Made by a program: the position numbers and the translations under genes. From Rickettsiales bacterium (GTDB lineage Bacteria; Pseudomonadota; Alphaproteobacteria; Rickettsiales; UBA8987): 29,441 bases of DNA. Numbering within the stretch: position 1 is the stretch's first letter; every line of letters starts with the position of its first letter. This document shows positions 23,140-29,441 of this stretch, in pieces. Where the stretch lies: assembly GCA_028282625.1 (NCBI GenBank), contig JANQHP010000031.1, forward strand, positions 1-29,441. The letters are read 5' to 3'. The notes beneath the pieces were generated by a model that searched no databases, was not told where the DNA came from, and worked only from the letters and a program-made list of their open reading frames with translations.

Positions 23140-23168
23140 GGCGTCAGGGTTACCCCTGGCGCCTTTTT
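23140..23168 (+). terminator. Intrinsic terminator of groESL
   Basis: GGCGTCAGGG (23140-23149) pairs with CCCTGGCGCC (23154-23163) around a short loop, with one mismatch. Five Ts follow (23164-23168). It lies 76 nt after the groEL stop. Confidence 0.85.
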
Positions 23169-23235
23169 GGTGGGGTGAAGTGTGGCTTAAAAGTGAAAGA
23201 AGCCACCAACCCGGTCAAGGGTCAGCGGCTTCTTT

Positions 23236-23270
23236 GACAAAGGCCACCACGTTATCGCAACGTGTTGGCC
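23236..23270 (-). terminator. Probable terminator of the 23277-23870 gene
   Basis: Arms 23242-23253 and 23259-23270 match at 11 of 12 positions around a 5-nt loop. On the minus strand the stem is followed by TTTGTC. It starts 7 nt after the stop codon. Confidence 0.55.
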
Positions 23271-23276
23271 TCAGGT

Positions 23277-23870
23277 TCACCGATCTCTGGGGAGGAACTT
23301 CTGTTCTCCCAGCCAGTCATGCCAGCGCTGGAGCAGGAGGGCGCCCTGCGGGCGTGTCTGCTCCCCTGGATAGGCGAGCAGGGCTCCTACTTTGTCGTAA
23401 AATGCGACGGGCACAGCATCTATTGGGGGCCAGTCTAGTAGGTATGTCATAAGTAGGAGCTGGTGCAAATCATCCAGACTTTCCTTTTTCCCATTCAAAT
23501 AAATTTCTTTCTTCTTTTCTTCACAAAATAGTCCTGGAACTCGCACCAGAACACCGTAGGCCTTGTTTGAGGCCTCTGAGTGTTCTGCAATAAACGTGTC
23601 CACCTGTCCTAAGAAACGCCCCACTCGGATGAGGGTCATTTCTTTGAACAAACCTTGTACAACATAGTCCGCAAGCAGCCCACCCAACCAGTTTCTACTC
23701 GTCTCACTGGCCACTATATAAGAGCTTAGGATCTGTTTTACACGATTAGGCATCGAAAAAACAAGGTTGCCCCTTTTGGGTTCGAGGTTGGTAAGCATCA
23801 GACCCATGGTCTTGATAACCTTTAGGGCATTTTTTACTTCTTGAGGGTTCAGTTCTTTCACGCTCTTCAT
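23277..23870 (-). CDS. Hypothetical protein, 197 residues
   Basis: I do not recognise this protein. It has strong expression signals: GGAGGTGAAGG directly before ATG 23870 and a promoter at 23992-24020. The sequence is soluble-looking and mixed alpha/beta. It begins with charged helical sequence (MKSVKELNPQEVKNALKVIK), has an FSMPNRVKQILSSYI region (about 38-52), and a Trp/Pro-rich C-terminal half (LLDWPPIDAVPVAFYDKV, RWHDWLGEQ). There is no signal peptide or clear catalytic motif. Its surroundings (palindromic repeats, between groEL and alaS) suggest an accessory gene. Confidence 0.7.
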   Translation of the reverse strand: MKSVKELNPQEVKNALKVIKTMGLMLTNLEPKRGNLVFSMPNRVKQILSSYIVASETSRNWLGGLLADYVVQGLFKEMTLIRVGRFLGQVDTFIAEHSEASNKAYGVLVRVPGLFCEEKKKEIYLNGKKESLDDLHQLLLMTYLLDWPPIDAVPVAFYDKVGALLAYPGEQTRPQGALLLQRWHDWLGEQKFLPRDR

Positions 23871-23991
23871 CCTTCACCTCCAGGTGACTTTATGACTTTT
23901 TTAGATCGGTTGATGTTAGTCGTGCAGTATCGCCACGCGACGCGAATGTGTGGTTCTCACTTTGTGCAAGAACCCAATAAGGCATGCTACA

Positions 23992-24020
23992 AGCCTAGCA
24001 AATAGCTTCTCTAAAGTCAA
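23992..24020 (-). promoter_or_regulatory. Promoter of the 23277-23870 gene
   Basis: On the minus strand TTGACT (complement of 24015-24020) is 17 bp from TAGGCT (complement of 23992-23997). The leader of about 110 nt contains a GGTTCT/AGAACC hairpin, and CACC-TGGA-GGTG covers the Shine-Dalgarno sequence just before the ATG. Confidence 0.6.
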
Positions 24021-24093
24021 GAGTTATTAAGGGTATGTTAGTAATTAGAGTTGAGAGTTGAGAGTTTAGTTGCAAGTTTCAAGTAGATGCTCT

Positions 24094-24123
24094 GTCATCC
24101 CGCGACTTGATCGCGGGATCCAG
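24094..24123. repeat. GTCATCCC palindrome, single unit
   Basis: ATCCCGCGA (24097-24105), loop CTTGA, TCGCGGGAT (24111-24119): 9-bp perfect arms within a GTCAT...CCAG frame, same family as 12702-12789. A GAGTTGA-type short tandem run (about 24049-24070) precedes it. Confidence 0.9.
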
Positions 24124-24155
24124 CTCTACTAACACTGTCGTTCCCGCAACCTGTC

Positions 24156-24178
24156 CTCCGTAGCTTTAGCGTAGGGGG
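24156..24178. repeat. 23-bp dispersed repeat, copy 2
   Basis: Exact copy of 12658-12680, again close to a GTCATCCC palindrome. The remaining stretch to alaS (24179-24420) holds no convincing gene. Confidence 0.8.
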
Positions 24179-24290
24179 AAGGCAGAAATCTCCGTACTGA
24201 CCTTTAAGTACACGTTTCCTCCTGTGGCCGGATTTTTTATGCGTGCGTAGCCATAATACCACGGGTTTACCCGGGGATATCTATTCTAAA

Positions 24291-24314
24291 GGCGGTGCGC
24301 TTAAAGCACCCGCC
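24291..24314 (+). promoter_or_regulatory. Hairpin upstream of alaS
   Basis: GGCGGTGC (24291-24298) pairs with GCACCCGCC (24306-24314) with one bulged base. It has no U-tract, so it is not a terminator. It may be part of the alaS leader or promoter region, about 107 nt before the ATG. An AT-rich TATTATAGA (24345-24353) nearby could be a -10, but no convincing -35 is seen. Confidence 0.3.
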
Positions 24315-24420
24315 CGCAAAACAGGCTGGACTCTTGCCCCATACTATTATAGACAGCGTGAACAGGCCTCTTGTTGCTACATGGCCACCTTAGCAAGGGG
24401 CACCACAAAAAGGAATTGGG

Positions 24421-27111
24421 ATGAACAAGCTTAGCGAATTGCGCGCCACATTTCTGGATTTTTTTGCGAAGGAAGCGCACGCCGTGTTGCCTTCGGCGCC
24501 GCTGATTCCGCAAAGCGACCCAACCCTCATGTTCACCAATGCGGGCATGGTGCCGTTTAAACATGTGTTTGCCGGCAAGCAGGTGCTCAAAAATGAAGCA
24601 GGGCACCCCATTGCACGGGCAGCCTCCTCGCAAAAATGCGTGCGGGCTGGCGGCAAGCATAACGATTTGGACAATGTAGGCTATACCGCACGCCACCACA
24701 CGTTTTTTGAGATGCTCGGCAATTTTTCTTTCGGCGATTATTTCAAGGAAGAGGCCATTGCCTACGCGTGGGAATTTTTAACCAAGACGCTGAGTTTGCC
24801 GGAAGAAAAACTCTACGTCACCATCTATCACACCGACGATGAAGCCTTTGATTTGTGGAAAAAGATCAGTGGCTTGGGTGAAGAAAAGATTATCCGTATC
24901 CCCACGCAGGATAATTTCTGGGCGATGGGGGATACCGGTCCATGCGGGCCGTGTTCCGAGATTTTTTATGACCATGGTGCGCAGGTGCCAGGTGGCCTAC
25001 CCGGCACACCCGAAGAAGATGGCGACCGCTTTACCGAGATCTGGAATTTGGTCTTTATGCAATATGACCAGCAGCCAAGCGAAGCAGGCGGCAAGCAGCT
25101 TGCCTTGCCCAAACCCTGCATCGATACCGGCATGGGCTTGGAGCGTATGGCAGCGGTGCTCGAAGGCGTGCATGACAATTACGAAACGGGCCTGTTTCGT
25201 GCGCTCATGGATGCCTCCAAGGGGCTTTCCAGCAATGCAGACCCCAGCATGAACGCCTCGCACCGCGTGATTGCGGATCATTTGCGGGCCTGCAGCTTTT
25301 TGCTGAGTGAGGGCGTGCGTCCTGCCAATGAGGGCCGTGGTTATGTGCTGCGTCGGATCATGCGGCGCGCCATGCGTCATGTCCATTTGCTGGGCGTGAA
25401 GGAACCGATGATGCACCGTCTGGTGCCAGCATTGGTCGAACAAATGGGCAGCGCCTATCCGGAGCTAAAAGAACAGGAAACAGCTATTGCCGGCAGCTTT
25501 GAGCAAGAAGAGCAGCGCTTCCGCACCACATTGGAGCGTGGGTTGCAGGTGCTTGAAGGAGCACTGGAAAAAGTAGCCGCAAACAAGCCACTGCCCGGCG
25601 ATGTCGCCTTTACGCTATATGACACCTACGGCTTCCCACTCGATCTCACCCAAGATATCGCCCGCGCACGCAACATCCAGGTCGATAGTAAAGGGTTTGA
25701 TGCCGCCATGGCCGACCAGCGTGCCCGCGCGCGCGCGGCCTGGAGCGGTTCCGGTGACGCAGGAACCGACGCAACCTGGTTTGAAGTGGCCAACGCATTA
25801 GAAAAAACCGGTGCCTGCCCCACAGAATTTCTAGGTTATAGCGGCCTAAGTGGATGCGGCGAAATCGTCTCCCTGCTTCAAGATGGCAAAGAGGTTGAAA
25901 AACTGCAAGCAGGCGAGGAAGGGGTGGTGCTCACCAACCAAACGCCTTTTTATGGCGAATCGGGTGGGCAAGCGGGCGATCAGGGGTTCATCACCGGCGA
26001 GGCACAAAGCCGCTTTGCGGTGCATGCCACCCAAAAACCCCTTGGCACCTTAATCGCCCATCACGGCAAAGTGGAGCATGGCACCTTATCTGTTGGTGAT
26101 GCCGTGCAAATGGAGGTCGATAAAGCACGCAGAGACAGTCTGCGGGCCAACCACTCGGCCACGCATCTGCTGCATGCGGCCCTGCACCACCGTATTGGCT
26201 CACATATTGTACAAAAAGGCTCGCAAGTTCAAAGCGACGGCTTTCGTTTTGATTTCAGCGCCGAGGAGCCGCTCGGTCACAACATGCTGAAAGATCTGGA
26301 GCAGGATATCAACCAAATCATCATGCAGAATGCGGACGTACACACCAACGTGATGACGCCAGATGAAGCAAAAAAAGCAGGCGCCATGGCACTTTTTGGC
26401 GAAAAATATGGCGACCAGGTGCGGGTCGTTGCCATGGGCAACGCAGCAGAAGGACCCGCGTATTCCATGGAGCTTTGCGGCGGCACGCATGTGGCGCGGA
26501 CCGGGGATATTGGCCTATGCGTGTTGGTGCGCGAAAGTGCCGTGGCATCCGGCGTGCGGCGGATTGAAGCACTCACCGGGCAGCCTGCCATTGCCTGGAT
26601 GCAAGCCCAGCGCGCCTTATTGCACGAAGCCACCAGCCAGATGAAAGCCAGCGCAAAGGAATTGCCGGAGCGCATTGCCACACTTCAGCAAGAGCATAAG
26701 CAGATGCTGCAGCAGATTGGTCAACTCAAGCAGCAGGTGGCTTTAGCAGGCGAACAAGGCGCTTCTGCTTCACAAGGATCGCCGTGGGAAGAGGTGAAGG
26801 GCATACGATTTGTAGGCAAAGTTTTGCCTGATAGCAGCGGCAAGGAGCTTCGCGGTTTAGTGGATGAGTTTAAGAAAAAGATCGAGAGTGGCGTGGTGGC
26901 TTTGGTGGGCACCAATGGTGACAAAGCGGCCCTTGCTGTGGGTGTCACACAAGACCTGGTCGGGCAGTTGGATGCGGTTGCCCTGGTCAAAGCAGGCGCT
27001 GCTGCGCTAGGCAGCAAAGGTGGGGGCGGCAGGCCGGACTTCGCGCAAACAGGCGGCCCAAACGCCGAAGGTGCCGCGCAGGCCATTGAGGCGATCAAAG
27101 CAGCGTTTTAG
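24421..27111 (+). CDS. alaS: Alanine-tRNA ligase
   Basis: AlaRS charges tRNA-Ala and edits mischarged Ser or Gly. The 896-residue protein has the class II catalytic core at the N-terminus: FTNAGMVPFKHVF (38-50), then the CVRAGGKHNDLDNVGYTARH region (73-92) and FEMLGNFSFGDYF (96-108). The tRNA-recognition helical domain follows. The editing domain has zinc motifs NHSATH (His578, His582) and CGGTH (Cys686, His690). Last comes the oligomerisation/C-Ala region (about 750-896), with GSKGGGGRPDFAQTGG near the end. Full length, no missing motif. AAGGA precedes the ATG closely. No other gene shares its transcript. Confidence 0.98.
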   Translation: MNKLSELRATFLDFFAKEAHAVLPSAPLIPQSDPTLMFTNAGMVPFKHVFAGKQVLKNEAGHPIARAASSQKCVRAGGKHNDLDNVGYTARHHTFFEMLGNFSFGDYFKEEAIAYAWEFLTKTLSLPEEKLYVTIYHTDDEAFDLWKKISGLGEEKIIRIPTQDNFWAMGDTGPCGPCSEIFYDHGAQVPGGLPGTPEEDGDRFTEIWNLVFMQYDQQPSEAGGKQLALPKPCIDTGMGLERMAAVLEGVHDNYETGLFRALMDASKGLSSNADPSMNASHRVIADHLRACSFLLSEGVRPANEGRGYVLRRIMRRAMRHVHLLGVKEPMMHRLVPALVEQMGSAYPELKEQETAIAGSFEQEEQRFRTTLERGLQVLEGALEKVAANKPLPGDVAFTLYDTYGFPLDLTQDIARARNIQVDSKGFDAAMADQRARARAAWSGSGDAGTDATWFEVANALEKTGACPTEFLGYSGLSGCGEIVSLLQDGKEVEKLQAGEEGVVLTNQTPFYGESGGQAGDQGFITGEAQSRFAVHATQKPLGTLIAHHGKVEHGTLSVGDAVQMEVDKARRDSLRANHSATHLLHAALHHRIGSHIVQKGSQVQSDGFRFDFSAEEPLGHNMLKDLEQDINQIIMQNADVHTNVMTPDEAKKAGAMALFGEKYGDQVRVVAMGNAAEGPAYSMELCGGTHVARTGDIGLCVLVRESAVASGVRRIEALTGQPAIAWMQAQRALLHEATSQMKASAKELPERIATLQQEHKQMLQQIGQLKQQVALAGEQGASASQGSPWEEVKGIRFVGKVLPDSSGKELRGLVDEFKKKIESGVVALVGTNGDKAALAVGVTQDLVGQLDAVALVKAGAAALGSKGGGGRPDFAQTGGPNAEGAAQAIEAIKAAF

Positions 27112-27178
27112 GCCAGGCCGCAGGAATGACAGTGGAAGGAAAGCACTTGAAACTTACCATCCTACTACCCCATAACCC

Positions 27179-27316
27179 GTCATTCTAAGAAAAAAGTGAA
27201 GGAGCACTTTTTATCTAAGAATCCAGAATAGCAAAAAGATAGGAAGCTTTTTGCGTGAGTCAAAACATGTTTATGTTTTGACTCTGCTGGATCCCGCGAT
27301 CGAGTCGTGGGATGAC
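27179..27316. repeat. Composite palindrome cluster downstream of alaS
   Basis: Four hairpins in a row: AAAAAGTG/CACTTTTT (27191-27198, 27205-27212) inside a GTCATTCT...AGAATCCAG frame; GCAAAAAG/CTTTTTGC (27231-27238, 27247-27254); a perfect 12-bp stem GAGTCAAAACAT/ATGTTTTGACTC (27257-27268, 27273-27284); and a reverse unit CTGGATCCCGCG...CGTGGGATGAC (27287-27316). The outer units belong to the GTCAT family; the middle two look inserted between them. Confidence 0.8.
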
Positions 27317-27390
27317 GGGACACTTGTAACATGCAACTAACAACCCCACTAAACACTCCACTCTAATCACTAACATCTCCTTAATAGTGC

Positions 27391-27419
27391 TTGACAGAGA
27401 GAGAGAGCAATTTGCTACC
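27391..27419 (+). promoter_or_regulatory. Promoter of the 27546 leader/ORF unit
   Basis: A perfect -35 TTGACA (27391-27396) is 17 bp from GCTACC (27414-27419). The spacer is a GA-repeat run (GAGAGAGAGAG). The -10 is weak by the E. coli standard, but GCTA also occurs in the promoter at 23992-24020. Confidence 0.5.
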
Positions 27420-27425
27420 CTTACC

Positions 27426-27531
27426 CTGCATTATTGTTGGATCAAGGTCCGGCATGGTGGCCTCGCGCCACCCCACGCAGTGTCTTTCCAAGACCTGTGA
27501 TTCTTAAAGAAGCACACCGCGTGCTTCTTTT
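27426..27531 (+). ncRNA. Candidate structured leader or small RNA ending in a terminator hairpin
   Basis: An outer stem pairs GGATCAAGGTC (27439-27449) with GACCTGTGATTC (27492-27503), with one bulge. It encloses a GGTGGC/GCCACC hairpin (27456-27461, 27467-27472). A perfect 10-bp stem, AAAGAAGCAC (27506-27515) with GTGCTTCTTT (27521-27530), then leads into TTTT. The ribosome binding site and ATG of a 100-residue ORF follow within 15 nt, so this may be an attenuator or riboswitch-like leader, or an sRNA with readthrough. I recognise no known family. Confidence 0.5.
27506..27531 (+). terminator. Terminator-like hairpin immediately upstream of the 27546 ORF
   Basis: Perfect 10-bp stem with loop ACCGC; the 3' arm ends in a short T-tract (CTTCTTTTA). 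GGAGG at 27534-27538 follows directly. Confidence 0.65.
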
Positions 27532-27545
27532 ATGGAGGTATTCCT

Positions 27546-27848
27546 ATGAGCGTGACACCAGAAGAGCGGAGAAAGATGCTCTCGCTCTTCCTCAATACTT
27601 ACTACACTGAGCACGATAAAGGCTTTCTGATCTGTGCAGAGGAAACAGCAGTACTGTTATCACTCAGAACGTTTCTGACGAAAATGGGCATCACCGAAAG
27701 TCGAGCCCCTTTCAAAAAAGCCCCGAATGATGAAAATGTCATTCTCGGCATTCTGATATCAAAGAAAGGTGGCCACTTCCCGCTTCGGAAAAACAAGGTG
27801 CGCCGATGGCAATCCTTGCGCCATAAGAAGGGAGCTTGCAACGACTGA
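27546..27848 (+). CDS. Hypothetical basic protein (100 residues)
   Basis: I do not recognise the family. GGAGG lies 7 nt before ATG 27546. The N-terminal half looks helical (EERRKMLSLFLNTYYTEHDK, then AEETAVLLSLRTFLTKMG). The C-terminal half is strongly basic (KKGGHFPLRKNKVRRWQSLRHKK), which would suit binding to RNA, DNA or a negatively charged partner (inference). There is no membrane segment. It stands alone between a structured leader with its own promoter and a strong terminator, so it is an independent unit whose expression may depend on readthrough of the leader terminator. Confidence 0.6.
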   Translation: MSVTPEERRKMLSLFLNTYYTEHDKGFLICAEETAVLLSLRTFLTKMGITESRAPFKKAPNDENVILGILISKKGGHFPLRKNKVRRWQSLRHKKGACND

Positions 27849-27865
27849 CCCTCGGAAAACAAAAA

Positions 27866-27907
27866 AAGGCCGTCCCCCCCCCACAGGGAGGCGGCTTTCT
27901 TTTTTTC
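27866..27907 (+). terminator. Intrinsic terminator after the 27546 ORF
   Basis: AAAGGCCGTCCC... pairs imperfectly with GGGAGGCGGCTTT, followed by CTTTTTTT. A run of nine Cs lies in the 5' arm and loop. Confidence 0.75.
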
Positions 27908-27941
27908 TATGATACAAAAACCTATAAACAAAAATAATGAG

Positions 27942-27959
27942 AGCGCGTTGTAAGGCGCT
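27942..27959 (-). terminator. weak terminator at the polA 3' end
   Basis: On the minus strand AGCGC and GCGCT pair around an 8-nt loop, overlapping the stop codon, then TCATTATTTTTG follows. The short stem makes this uncertain. Confidence 0.35.
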
Positions 27960-29441
27960 AATGAATCTCACTCCAGCGGGTACCTATTGCCGCATCGGCC
28001 ACCAACGGCACATCCAGCACCCATGCGGCTTCCATCACCTGCTTCATACAAACTGCCACCGCTTCTGCCTGCTCCTTAGGCGCTTCCACCATCAGCTCAT
28101 CATGCACCTGCAACAGCAGACGTGCCTCCGGATAATCCCGCTGCAACCTGGTGTGCAGATGCACCATCGCGCGCTTGATGATGTCGGCCGCGCTGCCTTG
28201 CAAGGGCGCATTGATCGCTGCGCGTTCGGCAAATTGCTGCCGCGCTTTATTGGAAGAACGAATTTCAGGCAAGAAGCATCGGCGCCCACTAATCGTCGTC
28301 ACAAAACCATTCTCATGCGCTTTTTCCTTCATCGCCTCCATATAATCCGCAATGCCCGGATATTCTTTAAAATAGGCCGCAATAATATCGGAGGCCTCGC
28401 CACGCCCAATGCCGAGCTGTCGTGCCAAACCAAACGCGCTTTGGCCATAAATAATCCCAAAATTCACCGCTTTGGCTTGGTAACGCTGCGTCGCCGAAAC
28501 GCTTTCCTCCTCTAACCCAAACACCTGTGCTGCCGTGTGCGTATGAATGTCACGCCCCTTGGCAAAGGCCTGCTTAAGCGCCTCAATATTGGCAACATGC
28601 GCAAGCAAACGCAGCTCAATCTGGGAATAATCGGCCCCAATCAGCTGGCAGCCTTTCTGCGCACAAAACGCCTCGCGGATACGCCTACCTTCTTCGGTAC
28701 GCACCGGAATATTCTGCAAATTGGGGTCCAGTGAGCTGAGGCGCCCGGTGGCCGTTGCTGTCATCGCAAAGGTGGTATGCACCCTGGAGGTCGTAGGATG
28801 TGCCAGCGCCACCAGCGCGTCCGTATACGTGTTCTTTAGCTTCGCAAGACCCCGCCATTTAAGCAAATGCTCCGCAATCGCGTGGCCTTCATCCGCCAAT
28901 TGCTCGAGTATCTTCGCATCGGTGCTATAAGCACCAGATTTGGTTTTCTTGCCTCCTTTAAGGCCCATTTTTTCAAAAAGGATATGACCTAATTGCTTAG
29001 GCGAAGCCAAGTTAAACTCCTCGCCAGCCTCCTGCGTAATCTGCGTATGCAGTGCTGCCATTCGCGTGGCAAAATCGTTCGAAAGACTTTGCAAAAACGT
29101 TTGGTTCACCGTCACACCGCTTTGCTCCATCTGCCGCAACACAGGAATCAGTGGCCTCTCCAGCCGGTCATAGACGGTGTGCAACCGCGTGCGGTGCAGC
29201 TCCTTTTGAAGTGCTGTGTGCAACGGCAACAACGCCGCCGCAAAAGCAGCCGCCTGATCAGGCGTCACCCCGTCCTCTTCTGCAGAAGGCGCGATCCCAA
29301 GATAGCGCTGCATCAGTGAAGGCAAGGTGGCCTTCGCTTGCGACCCCTCCACCAGCCATGCCAGCAATGCCACATCTTCGGGTGCCTCGGTTGGATGCGC
29401 CCTCACTTTTTCATCCCACACCACATCAAGCCACGCCTTGC
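27958..29441 (-). CDS. polA: DNA polymerase I, C-terminal part (5' end outside the window)
   Basis: About 493 C-terminal residues are visible; the frame stays open to the window edge. The polymerase domain is intact. Motif A is GADYSQIELRLLAH (about 28600-28641), motif B is KAVNFGIIYGQSAFG (about 28435-28480), and motif C is QVHDELMVEAP (about 28078-28110). PolA fills gaps and removes RNA primers. The part upstream of the polymerase domain corresponds to the 3'-5' exonuclease fold, but the usual Exo III pattern YxxxD is absent at the expected place (sequence reads DGVTPDQAAAFAAALLP), so proofreading may be lost. The 5'-3' exonuclease domain, if present, lies beyond the window. Confidence 0.96.
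   Translation of the reverse strand, partial: KAWLDVVWDEKVRAHPTEAPEDVALLAWLVEGSQAKATLPSLMQRYLGIAPSAEEDGVTPDQAAAFAAALLPLHTALQKELHRTRLHTVYDRLERPLIPVLRQMEQSGVTVNQTFLQSLSNDFATRMAALHTQITQEAGEEFNLASPKQLGHILFEKMGLKGGKKTKSGAYSTDAKILEQLADEGHAIAEHLLKWRGLAKLKNTYTDALVALAHPTTSRVHTTFAMTATATGRLSSLDPNLQNIPVRTEEGRRIREAFCAQKGCQLIGADYSQIELRLLAHVANIEALKQAFAKGRDIHTHTAAQVFGLEEESVSATQRYQAKAVNFGIIYGQSAFGLARQLGIGRGEASDIIAAYFKEYPGIADYMEAMKEKAHENGFVTTISGRRCFLPEIRSSNKARQQFAERAAINAPLQGSAADIIKRAMVHLHTRLQRDYPEARLLLQVHDELMVEAPKEQAEAVAVCMKQVMEAAWVLDVPLVADAAIGTRWSEIH

Noticed and set aside
24243..24434. 63-residue frame overlapping the alaS start
   Set aside because: No ribosome binding site, no recognisable protein features, and it runs into alaS out of frame.
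27439..27503. 4.5S (SRP) RNA, suggested by a GGTCCGG stretch
   Set aside because: The conserved GGAAGGAAGCAGCC tetraloop region of SRP RNA is absent.
27602..27931. 109-residue minus-strand frame
   Set aside because: Antisense to the 27546 ORF and runs through the terminator; the plus-strand ORF has a good ribosome binding site.

Overview
The window looks like a chromosomal segment of an alphaproteobacterium. The support is a GapR (DUF2312) nucleoid protein, an ihfA-merR pair, an alphaproteobacterial-type ThiE, MetW, a plsY-dprA pair, a Map-groESL block, and a groES promoter that fits the alphaproteobacterial RpoH consensus CTTG-N17-CYTAT. The biosynthetic genes (asd, aroK-aroB, thiE, metW) argue against an extremely reduced parasite. 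Two genes sit away from their usual partners: nuoF without other nuo genes, and era without rnc. No species is assigned. I found no tRNA, rRNA or CRISPR array.

Layout. 1-265: 3' end of a gene for a membrane protein with HTGFG repeats. 365-3239 (+): plsY, dprA, asd. 3254-5698 (-): a sensor histidine kinase followed directly by era. 5880-8370 (+): a YfiR-family protein, a receiver-ATPase fusion, gapR, metW. 8372-10686 (-): aroK, aroB, thiE. 10805-12609 (+): a small membrane protein, xerD, a carboxylesterase. 12610-13590: palindromic repeats and a structured leader before a 66-residue ORF. 13591-15767 (-): ihfA, merR, nuoF. 16026-16973 (+): trxB. 17023-18429 (-): a hypothetical protein and an alpha/beta hydrolase. 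18478-18714: a MITE-like element. 18802-19924: a DUF3108-like lipoprotein convergent with a small twin-TM protein. 20078-23064 (+): map, groES, groEL. 23277-23870 (-): an unknown 197-residue protein. 24421-27111 (+): alaS. 27391-27848 (+): a promoter, a structured leader, an intrinsic-terminator hairpin and an unknown 100-residue protein. 27958-29441 (-): 3' part of polA.

The most interesting functional unit is at 4166-7411. A histidine kinase whose periplasmic region resembles the YfiN-type CHASE8 domain lies divergent to a YfiR-family gene, which is followed by a receiver domain fused to an RsbW-like ATPase. In the known YfiBNR system YfiR restrains a diguanylate cyclase; here the partner appears to be a kinase. 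The intergenic DNA is also notable. It holds a family of GTCATxCC...GGxATCCAG palindromes, a 237-bp element with 22-bp inverted ends, and shorter TAGAC...GTCTA palindromes that contain the stop codons of the genes they abut.
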